Shown here piece after piece: positions 36,400 through 46,163 of a DNA stretch of 64,000 nt. The stretch is from NCBI GenBank assembly GCA_013339765.2, contig CM023450.1:44304231-44368230 (forward strand). Reading direction: 5' to 3'. The notes below the pieces were generated by a model. That model did not search any database. It was given only the letters and a program-made list of their open reading frames with translations, and was not told the DNA's origin. Within the stretch, counting starts at the first letter, position 1. Every line of letters starts with the position of its first letter. The position numbers and the translations under genes are program-made. Source of the stretch: Haemaphysalis longicornis. Lineage: Eukaryota; Arthropoda; Arachnida; Ixodida; Ixodidae.

Positions 36400-37345
36400 G
36401 TACCCACCACACTTTTTCCTATAACAGCATTTCCAAAAAAACTTTTGGCGGGTGACTCAATCCACGGGCGAAATAGGAAATTGGGAAAAAGAGACAGCCT
36501 TTAAAGTTCTGTAACAGTGTGAAAAAATACAAAGGGGCAACGTCCCCCCTGAACAAAGAGCGAATTTTGTTCCCCCCTAAAAGGGTTTTAAAGTTCAATG
36601 CGATACTTGGCAACCATTTGCCGAGTACCCACCACAGCCAGGACGGGTGTAACGCCGCATTTCCACAAAAAATGCAGATTTGGCGGAAGTTACTCCTGTA
36701 ATCGTTACAACAGCGTAAATGGAGGTAATTGGTCGAATATAATTCTGAAAAACCAGAAAATAGAAAAATAAAAAAATAGCAAAAGTGGTGAACCCTGTAA
36801 CTCCCTGCATTTCCACAAAAATGCGAATTTTGGGAAGCCACCTATAAATCGTTTCGAATAGCCGCCACATGGGTAATTGGTCGCAGAAAATTTTGGGAAA
36901 AACCCAAAGAATGGAAAAAAAATGCCCGAAATACGAGGGGTTTTAACCGGCCCTGGCCTTTCCCCCAACAATGCAGATTTCGGAAGTTCCCGAAACTTTA
37001 TTAGCGTGAATGGAATTAATTGGTCGAACAGAATTGAAAACCGAAGAATGAGAAATCAAAAAATGCAATAAGTGGTTTGAGCCCGTAACTCTCTGAATTT
37101 CCACAAAAGTGTAGATTTGGCGGAAGTTCCGCCTGTAATCGTTTAATAGTGTAAATGGAGATGATTGGTCCAACATAGTTTTGCAAAACAAAAAAAAGAA
37201 AAAAAAAATACTGAAAAGTGGAGAACCGTGCAACACCCTGCATTTCCACGCAGATTTGGCGGAAGTTTCATTTCTAACCGTTATAATAGCGTAAATGGAG
37301 GTAGTTGGTCGAGCAGAATTTTGAAAAACCCAAAAATTTGACTAT
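36400..37345. repeat. Degenerate satellite array, period about 145 bp
   Basis: The motif TGGAGGTAATTGGTCG and variants recur with GGTC at about 36731, 36879, 37022, 37167 and 37307, spacings of 148, 143, 145 and 140 bp. Each unit also contains CATTTCCAC, GCGGAAGTT and an A-rich segment after TTTTGAAAAACC. More diverged material extends left to about 36400. The frames in this region are translations of the array. Confidence 0.7.
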
Positions 37346-40041
37346 AAAGAACTCACATTCTAGACAATCGGCATAAGAATGCTACGCATTAGTTGACGAT
37401 TCTATGAATTTCTGCAGATTTTTTCCTGTCTGTAGCCCTTATAAACGAAATAAAGGTAAAAGGGGACTTGAGACTGAGACTTTGGAGGCGGCTTGTTTGT
37501 AGAGTACGCTTGGTTTCGTCATGCTAATTAGAAGATCAAGAGGACGAAACGTCTTCGCGCGTTCGCGAGGAAAGGCAAGCTCACCGATCTTGGACCCATA
37601 GTTGCAGCCCAACGTTATCTGCGACTTACTCGAGCTTCGAGTTATCCAACTCTACCACAAATTTTTAAGATAGCAATATTATTAGCTTGGGCGAGTTGGT
37701 ATAACTCGATCAGATAATAGCGTAATCTCCGGACCAGGGAAAAAAAAAAAAAAAACTTTCGTGTCTATGACCAGGTGGTAGTCGCAGCCTTGCAAGTGAC
37801 CACCACCTACTGAAAAGCTGTTTGAGAGGTAGCAGCCTTATCTAGTCATTTATAACGGTACATGGCGCTTACTAGTTATCCACATAAGCATGAAATCACT
37901 TGTATTGCCCACTGCGCGTAGCGATTCAGTGTACTTTTTTTTCGCCTATTCCGAAGCTTGCTCTGTTATTAGATCGAATCCAAAATAGCACACGGGTTAA
38001 AACATCCAGCTTCCCTCGCCCAGCAAATCGCCGCCTTTGACTTCGCTTCAACGCACGGCAGGTGCAAGAAAAGGCTCGCCCCCTCCCCCTCCATGTCACC
38101 CCCTCGTATGCATTTGAAACAAGCACTACCAAGCATATACAGTGCTTGCCTCCCCTCTCTCTCCGGTGTCTCTGCTTCAACTACGTACGAGCAGTGGGTG
38201 GACCGGCTGTCCAGCTCGGACTTCTCGACCCAGCGCATGCTGATAGAGAGGGCACGAGCAAGCCAGCAAGGAACCAGGGCATCCGGACGAGCGACGCTGA
38301 CAATAAGCGTCGTTTCCCTCCCTCCTCCTCCCTCCCTCCCTCCCTCTTCCTCCCACCCTCCATCCTCTCTCTCTCTCTCTCCTCTCTCTCGCTACTCCTC
38401 TCTCATCTCTCGCTCTCTCTCCTCTCTCTCTCTCTCTCTCTCGTCTCTCTCTTTCTTCTCACCATCCTGCAGCCAACTCATTAACCTCGAACTTAAAGAT
38501 GTTTATTCTCTCTATTCTCCTCAATGCGAGTGGCGTCGAGCCAAATTTAAGGTTGTAACCACTCCCGTGGAGTTGCTGCATTCACTAGAGGAGGATCCCC
38601 GTACTGCCGACTTCACAGATAGCGGTGGCTTCGCGCTGTGGTGATGTGCGAGGAAGTGCAGCAGCACTCGCCGATATATAGCTACGCGGAGTGGCCGACA
38701 TATACGGACGAGGAGGGGGCTCGCGTGAGTGACGCTTGCCACGCCACAGCCAGGTCATCCGGCTGGGGGGTGCAGCGTCCCGCCGCCAACTAGGGCGACT
38801 CGCTTCCCCCGTAACTCGCTGCTTTGAGCGTGCCCAATCCCGGCCGCTGGTCGCTTCATTGCACCCGCGTCTCCGCTGCCGCTGCTACTGCTGCTGCTTG
38901 CCGCCGGAGTCATGGCTGTACGTGCGGCAAACTCAAAATCTGGCCACGTACTCTGCAGTGTCGTTGCCCTGATTAAAATCCTCGCCGGAAATCGGGACCC
39001 AAGCGGCGGGCTGCCCTGGCCGTCGCCGCCCCCCCCCCCCCCCCCCCCCCTTTCATACGGGCTCCGGCAGGATGGCTTATATTTTTCCTACTATTTCTGT
39101 CACAGTTTTTTTTAATTCTGTATTTTTTTATTATTCTACGCGCCGTTATTCTCCTACCTGTCTGTTTGCTCTCTTTGTACTGACGTGTCTGTCGGCAACG
39201 GTTGAAGTAACTTGGAAAGCAATTACGAGGGACGCTTTTCAATTAGGACTTTGTTAGCTAGCTAACGATTAGGCTTTTATGGCGCACTAGCAATAGTACC
39301 CGGCGATGCCGCATCGCCGGGTACTATTGCGATACGGGCCAGTTTACTAATGACATTAACGAAGTATAACACACATTGAGTCATTCGTTACTTACCATAA
39401 TTAGTTTACGGTGGAGTTGTACACAGTTTGGAATTCCCGCGTGCTGTCAATACATAGGGTCCTACGCGAGCAGTGTGGCCAGATGCGGCCTTGCAAACAA
39501 GCAAATAATTGTTCCGAAACAAGCTCAAAAAATGCGGCGCGACTCCCTTGAGGAAGCCAAAAACAAGCGGAGTTCTATATATGCAAGCACTTAATATGCA
39601 AACAACTCCCACAAGTAGCATTGGAAAGTAAATAATTACATTAAATATTTTGTATCACGAAAACGGTATAAATATGAACGAAAACACTAACTTAATTGAT
39701 ATCCTAGTTGTATCTTAATTCGCACTGTACGATGCATGTTTGTCAACAGTGCAATCAAGCCAGTGCGTGATCAATTGGCTTACTTATTGATTCCCGGACG
39801 TATGTTTTGTTTCATTCCTCAACTAAACATAGTCGTCGCATGTGCTCGACTCATCTAGGAAATCCTCATCTTGCATGTCGGCCGAATCATGCGCATTTTC
39901 CCAGTTGGAGAGTTGCACCACCTTTGCAGTGAGTTGAAAGCCTCGGCAGCGACACATGAAAAATTGAGACCCTATCACGTCTGCTGAAATCCGCTCCATC
40001 TGTTTCGATAGCGCGACATCACGACATTCATTCACGACGTA
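37346..40041. other. SAXO-like gene intron 1, fourth part
   Basis: It contains a CT/CCT-rich tract (about 38320-38455), a C run near 39030-39050 and a perfect hairpin (39290-39330). A plus-strand frame ending at 38644 continues beyond the CT-rich tract for about 55 residues of ordinary composition but matches no family I know. No exon is recognised. Confidence 0.45.
39290..39330. repeat. Perfect hairpin, 20-bp arms, 1-nt centre
   Basis: GCAATAGTACCCGGCGATGC (39290-39309) and its exact reverse complement (39311-39330) are separated by a single base. Confidence 0.9.
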
Positions 40042-40044
40042 TAT

Positions 40045-40135
<91 letters not shown>
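40042..40135. repeat. (TTTA)n microsatellite
   Basis: About 23 perfect units, lying roughly 300 bp upstream of the LTR element. Confidence 0.97.
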
Positions 40136-40436
40136 TGTTCGTGAGAACCCGCGCTCGATGCCGGCCAATTGCTGATGGGCAGGCCCAAAAACGACGTGGT
40201 GAACTCCGCTATTTCCCTGACACCGCTTTCACCAATTGCATCTGTGAAACTAGCACTTCCAGCCAGAATGTTTTCTGACTTTTTTTGACGAGGAACGTCT
40301 TAGTGAGCGCCGTTAGCACTGCAGTAAGGACATTCTCACGAAAAATGTGAATAAGCCGAAAAAAGTGACAAACGGCTAAAAAGAACTTGCGAAGTTTGCA
40401 ATAAGTCGTGCAAGGATTGAACCATAGCGAAGCTGT

Positions 40437-42139
40437 TGGGGAATTATGGAAGACGAGGAGGGCGACCGCCTACTATCATGGCCATCAGGGGCTAGAGGAG
40501 GAAGAAGCGAATAAAACTCGGTCCGGCTCAGCCATGGCCTCGCGTCTGCGTCCCGTTCCATAACATTTCTGGTGCCGTGAAACCCGGGAACGACGGACCA
40601 GCGGACTTCACGGCGCAGCGCCTTCAAGGTAGTGCGTGGCCTCAGGCACGTCGGATCTTCTCATTTCGGAGGCCTCACCCTTGAACGGTGCCTGCCATGG
40701 CTGCGTGCTGGACACAGACCCCCCACCTAGAACCCGGAGATGAACCCCACCCATCGGACAGTCCCGACCCTTGCTTCGCTGCGCTCTCTGGTTTAGATGA
40801 CATGGCAGGTCGTGGACCAACTTATCAGTTCGCGGGTCATCCTCCGGGCGGACATAACGGAACTAGCCAACACCACTATTCGGGATCTTCGAATCGTCAC
40901 CACCGAATATAAGTATGCTCATCGATTTGCACCGTATGGCAGAACAAAAACAAGACGAACTTCGAAAGCTGGACCGTCATATCCAGAACCTTCTCGACTT
41001 TGACAGTTTTGTGGCAGACTTAGAAGAAGGCGAAGAGTATTCATACGCGATAAGTCGCACGAAGGTTTCGTTAAAGAAACGAATTTCTCAGGCAACGTTG
41101 AGGACGTCGTTCACCGCGACGAAGACTTTGTCGTCACCTCAACCGACGCAGGATCCTTTCAGAGGGGGCACCTCCCTGAAAAGGGACGCGGCCATTGTAG
41201 CACTCCCATTCGCAACAAGGGCTACTTCCGAAACCGCGAGTTCGTCGTGTTCAGCGGAAGAGAACACGGAGCAGCACAGCGCCCCTACATTTGCAACGTC
41301 ATCGGTGAACCAGGCCGCGGGACGCAGAAGCAATACCGAGTTCGAGGAAGCAGCCGGCGCCGTGCCATTCCGCCCAAGTGAGGAAAATACCATCCCAGAC
41401 TCGCATGCTCTCGGGGCCAAGCCCAAAAGGCCATCGCGCACGCGCGAAACTCAGATGAAGTCAACGGATGACAGGTGTCCCGCATGCAATGAGAAGACAT
41501 TCACCCGTGGGCCAGCCTTACGAAACGAGTGGCTCGGCAGTAAGTCTCTGAACAAGCGAATTCAAGCACGGGAAAGACAAGCGTCCGCTCGACCGCTAGA
41601 AAACAGAAAATGCAGATCCATTGCGACGATACACATGCAAGTGGTTAAAGCTCAGCCAGTGCGCAGAAAGGAACGTCGAAGGCGAACAGGAAAAGAAAAG
41701 GGCACCACTGACCAGAAGGTTCAGGCTGCATACCGAACACGATTTGAACATGCTCACTCGAGGACTAATTTTACTGCATCATTTATAATACAGCCCGACC
41801 CAAGCAAAACTTCGGGCCCCGTCCTACCCAGAAAGTATCCAGAAGAATGCATCGAGCCTCGAAGCATCGATGGGAAGGTAAAGCAGCGCAAACTGCCACC
41901 TGTCGTCTTCAAAGGAATGACACTAGACCACCCATCTATGGCAGAACCTATACTAACCTGTTCTGAACTTACCCACTAGTGTCACCGTCGGGGGTGGGAG
42001 TATGTTGCGGAATTATGGAAGACGAGGAGGGCGGCCGCCTACTATCATGACCATCAGGGGCTAGAGGAGGAAGAAGGGAATAAAAATCGGTCCGGCTCAG
42101 CCATGGCCTCGCGTCTGCGCCCCGTTCCATAACATTTCT
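40437..42139 (+). mobile_element. Non-autonomous LTR retrotransposon, BEL/Pao-like
   Basis: Direct repeats of 134 bp (40437-40570 and 42006-42139) differ at only a few positions. GCTGT immediately precedes the left copy (40432-40436) and follows the right copy (42140-42144), a likely 5-bp target-site duplication; with these limits the LTRs end ATTTCT. The alternative limits TGTTG...AACA give no duplication. The sequence GGTGCCGTGAAACCCGGGAA after the left LTR resembles a tRNA primer site, and the purine-rich CGGGGGTGGGAGTA precedes the right LTR. At 1.7 kb there is no room for pol. Confidence 0.8.
40915..41979 (+). CDS. Gag-like protein of the non-autonomous BEL-like element
   Basis: This 354-codon frame fills most of the internal region and stops just before the polypurine tract. 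Its first 70 residues (RKLDRHIQNLLDFDSFVADL, then EEGEEYSYAISRTK) resemble the helical N-terminal segment of BEL/Pao gag proteins. A plus-strand frame just upstream (40797-41003) overlaps it and contains RADITELANTTIRDLRIVTT, which may be the true gag start after a frameshift. The remainder is Ser/Thr/Glu-rich, then Lys/Arg-rich (RRKERRRRTGKEKG), with isolated Cys (CPAC) but no clear CCHC knuckle. There is no protease, RT or integrase. The role is inferred from position. Confidence 0.55.
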   Translation: MLIDLHRMAEQKQDELRKLDRHIQNLLDFDSFVADLEEGEEYSYAISRTKVSLKKRISQATLRTSFTATKTLSSPQPTQDPFRGGTSLKRDAAIVALPFATRATSETASSSCSAEENTEQHSAPTFATSSVNQAAGRRSNTEFEEAAGAVPFRPSEENTIPDSHALGAKPKRPSRTRETQMKSTDDRCPACNEKTFTRGPALRNEWLGSKSLNKRIQARERQASARPLENRKCRSIATIHMQVVKAQPVRRKERRRRTGKEKGTTDQKVQAAYRTRFEHAHSRTNFTASFIIQPDPSKTSGPVLPRKYPEECIEPRSIDGKVKQRKLPPVVFKGMTLDHPSMAEPILTCSELTH

Positions 42140-42144
42140 GCTGT

Positions 42145-43419
42145 GTAGCAAAATAGGACAGCGTCTGGCTATCCTATTTTCTTTATACGTCGTGCATCAC
42201 ATCCACGACCATAGCATTTGTACAATAATGGAATTATTTATTTACATGTTCCGTCGTCGCTTTGTACTGTCCTAGTAGAAGTCATCGTCGTATGCATCGA
42301 TATCGTCGTGTTCCTCATGCCAAGCATTACATGCGCCGTAACGCTTGGCGACAGCTGGGGCGCAGCGGCGGCGCGTACGTGCACGACGCATGCGCGGTGT
42401 TCGTGGAGTCGCGTCGAGGTTGTGTGTAGCAGGTGTCGCGCCAGTTGTAGCGTTGTTGTTTGCTAGGCAACGCGAGGAGCTCCTCCAGGTTCACGCCAGG
42501 TTTTTATTTTTTTGCTAAAGCCACTGCGCGAGCCGGGGACGCTCGGTGGTAGCCGCGAGGCACGCGCTCACGAGCGCTGGGCATTTTCTTGGCCTTTTTA
42601 ATGTGTCACGGGCCACAAACTACGGTCAGCTGCAACAGCTCCGCTGTTAAAAATCTGCAAGTGACTCGGTGATAAAATAAGCACAAATCCGCTTTTAAGA
42701 AGCGGAATCGGCCGCCCTGAACCGGAGGCGCAGGAAACGGCCGCAACTCGTGATTTAATGGAACTATCCCTAGACAAATTACACGAGGTGTTGATATCAC
42801 ATCTTAGCCATTTTTCATTTCGTCGGGCGTGTAATATAAAAACACACCCTTGTTAAGCTAAACATATATCACCATGATCGTCGTCTTCATCATGATCATC
42901 ACCATCAGCAACAACACCCACTGCCGGACGGAGGCTTCTCCCAGAGATTTAAAATCACTCTCGTCGCATGCTTTCTCGGGTGTTCCGGCTCCATACCACG
43001 TCCCCAAATTTTTGCATATCATTCGTCTATAAGGTTTTTGTCTGCCCCTTATTTAGTCTGCCGTCCCTTTGTAGGCATACCGTTTAAGGAACGTTCCGCC
43101 GGTTGTCCGTCATTCGCGTTAAATGACCTGCTCAGTCCCACTTCTTCCGCTTAGTGTTTAATGCCTTCGACCCGAGTTTGTTTAACGCATAGCGCAGTCT
43201 TCTTATGCATAAGTGTTAGCCTTACAATGCGTCTTCCCATGGTTTGTTGGGCCGAATCCCAGTGCTATGACAACGTTTATTTCACGTTTATCGGCACAGC
43301 GTGCCGAGCCATTGATGGTGCTAACAATCCTCAAAGCTTTGGCAACAGAGCTGTCGGTCTAAAAGGACCTGATCTGTTCAGTCGGCCTGACGCTCAATGT
43401 GCACTCTTTCTTTGTGCAG
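42145..43419. other. SAXO-like gene intron 1, end
   Basis: No repeat copy is identified. The 3' end has the acceptor TTTCTTTGTGCAG at 43407-43419. Confidence 0.5.
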
Positions 43420-43502
43420 GAAACATCGCTGTCGCTCCGCGTCCTCCGAGTCATCTGCAAACGGCTCCCACGAAGTCCTGCAACAGAGACCAGGTGCATG
43501 TT
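43420..43502 (+). CDS. SAXO/FAM154-like protein, exon 2
   Basis: After a pyrimidine tract and CAG (to 43419) the exon supplies the G completing the split glycine, then KHRC, which finishes the Cys/His signature begun in exon 1, then a Ser-rich linker ending in LQQRPGAC. The preferred donor is GTAAGT at 43503, leaving one base that combines with GC of exon 3 to encode Cys. A second donor, GTGCAT at 43494, is also in phase and would remove three residues. The frame also stays open past the donor to 43612, but that extension has no family features. The match to both neighbouring exons in phase and motif makes the exon secure despite its length. Confidence 0.8.
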
Positions 43503-46163
43503 GTAAGTACTGTGAATTTACCTCACACGTTACGAATCGTATGTTCCGCGTTGAAGCACTTGTTTTATGCAACCTTGAAAAATGGTACACAGAAGTGCGG
43601 CCAGTTAATTGATGGTACTGCCAAGCTGCAAACGAGCTATTAAATACGTTCTACAGCAAGATTTCAGAAAAAGAATAAATTCTGGGAGTGGGCGAAGTTT
43701 TGTTGCTTCGAAGAGTTACGATTTGAAGAGGTGCGTTAATGTTGTTCTTCGCGCTCACCAGCATCGTCGTAAATGAAAGGCAATGCACCTGGAAGACTTG
43801 AAAATTAGAAGCGTTTATGAAACGTTAAACACTGTTTTTGGATCATGGTACCCAATAGAACAAATGTAGTCCGTCGCAAATTGCAACTGACCTCTGTCTG
43901 CCTGTCTGCCCGTCTGTCCATCTCTGCGTGTGTGTGTGTGTGTGTAAGGGGATAATTACAATTCTTGATTAAAGTATTTTAACGTACTTTCTGTAATAAA
44001 TATATTGGAAACTAATTATAGAAACAAAAAGGAAGAGGAAGTATGAATGTCGTATAACAAACCGTATTAGTGAACGGGTGGTGCCTAGATTTTCTGTACA
44101 GTGTAGGAATCAGGCTCGGTCTGAGTCTCGAAGAAACTTAATAAAATCTTGCCTGCATCTGTTTTCCTCCGAGGAGAGCCGGGTGAAATCGAATCCTCCA
44201 TGCCGGCTAACATTGGCACGCAGCGATGATGAAAGATGAATTTCGACGTAAGCATGACAACAACGACAACAACGAAAACGCCGTGATGGAGGAATAGCGG
44301 TGGAACGATGACCAACCTTCGCCAAAGTAACGTTATCGTTAATACTCCAGCCATGCCAGTTCGCCATGCCCCCAATATTTCATTTACATTTTGCGCCGGA
44401 AACAAAAACAGCTTGCGGATCTAGTAACTCTTGTAAATATAAGTTTCCGAAGCAACAAAAGGAAGGTGGTCCTGTTCGGACAGTGTATGTCTGTTAATGA
44501 AAAAGAATAATTGGCGCAGCTTGCACTAATGGTGCAAGGATTGAGAGGCAGCGGAGATGGGGGTCGACCTGACTTCCGGTTTTGCTAAGTTTTTTCTAAG
44601 TTTGCCAGGCTTTGCTAAGCTTTGTTAGGTTTTGCGATGTTCTTGCTAGGCTAGGCTAAGCGTTGAGAGGTGAGGCCAAGTTTAGCCGGATTTTACAATG
44701 TCGTTCCGGTCGGTCCCCCACACCGACAGCGGATCCCGAGGGGGAAGAAGCTCGGTCGACCTCCAGCCCTGCTCTTTCTTTAGCCTTGCACCACTAGTGC
44801 AAGCTGCGCCAACTTCTTGCGTTTTAGTAGCCCAAGTAAGACTACCACCTTTAAGATGGTATAGTAAGGTTGCGCATGCGCATATGCCCCTTGTGCTGAC
44901 ACTCGAGCAGGCGCGAAAGCCGGTTTCACTGTTACAATACCCTATCTGCGGTGGTGCACCCTTTGCAGGCGGCGCAGTTTTTTTTTTTTTTTTTGCTATC
45001 GCCATTGGACCAAGCTCAAGCTTAAACAGCTCCGCTTTTAAAATTCAGTCCATGGGGCCGGAGATTACAAAATTGATATTTGGTTGGGAAAGTGGGCAAA
45101 TTCTCGTAGTTAAATTACCTCCATTTTACGCCACCTTATACCAACATAGACAGGCCGGAATTCACTTAATATTACCGCATTTTTCAACACTTTATGCAAC
45201 TAGAATTAAATCCAGTTCTACCCAGCGGGTAATCTGCAGAAACAGCAGGAGCTGTGGTTCTCTTGTGCCGGCTCGAACGTCAACGGGCGCTCGCCCGGGA
45301 ACGCATTGCCATTGCTGCACAAATTCTACGGTTCGCGCAAGGGAATCGACAGCTACACATCAGAGGCGGTAGGCACCCTCCCCTCTCCTTCCCCTAGTGG
45401 GATTAGAGAAACCCTCACCTGCTAGAGTTCTTAGGGGAGCGGAGTTACGCGTCCATCCGCCATCTTGAGTTCCGAAGTCCTGCGGGAAAGCCACCCGCGT
45501 GTAGGAGCCGCCTCGCCGGTTGCAGCGGCGGGGCGATGTCGGCGCGTGGGTGTGCTGCCGGCTGTGCTGCCGGCCGCTGCGCGGGGCAGCCGCAGCTGGA
45601 AAAGGAGTTCGGTGCGCAGCACTGAAAGCGGGCTTTCCTGTCACGGTAGAACCGGCGGTGCGGCGGTTCGTGGAAATCAGACGCGACTCTGCGAAGCATA
45701 TACAGGAACTCTAGCCCCTGCAAGACCACTGCGCCCTCTATTGCTAGATGTGAGAACCAGTTTCTGCGAAGCGACCTGCATGACGCACGACGTACAGGAG
45801 ACTTACAAGAAGGCTCGACCTACAACAACTACGCAGTTAGAAAGTACCTACCACACCATATGAAGCACTTGGTTTACTGTTTCCTCGCTTTCCCAGTTAG
45901 TATACTAGCTGATTACTTATATCAATGCCAACTAAGAACTTGGTCACTTACCGCTGATGACAGTGAAGTGAGTAAAACAATGTTTACTTAGTAGTGTGGT
46001 TTGTTTGTAGTTTTGCCTGTTTAGTGTCTAAAAGAGTCATGTAGGGGCTGGAATTATTCCCGTTCAAATCTACTGCTCGTGAAAAGAAACATGTGACGGC
46101 ATTTCCACATTCCTCAAATTGCGTTTTTTCTAACCCTTTTTTTTTGTTGCATTGCTTTTGCAG
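43503..46163. other. SAXO-like gene intron 2
   Basis: It contains a short GT run (43926-43947), the TIR element at 44511-44812, a T17 run near 44980 and a GC-rich patch at 45360-45700 with overlapping frames on both strands but no domain. The acceptor tract TTGCATTGCTTTTGCAG ends at 46163. Confidence 0.6.
44511..44812. mobile_element. TIR element (MITE), 302 bp
   Basis: 29-bp ends 44511-44539 and 44784-44812 are inverted with one mismatch, starting TTGGCGCAGCTTGCACTA. The core includes degenerate repeats of TTTGCTAAG and TTTGCCAGG type between about 44580 and 44660. No coding capacity is seen. Confidence 0.75.

Noticed and set aside
38062..38644. Gene with a Pro/Ser/Leu-rich N-terminus
   Set aside because: Most of it is the CT/CCT tract; the ordinary-looking last 55 residues match nothing known and lack splice or start support.
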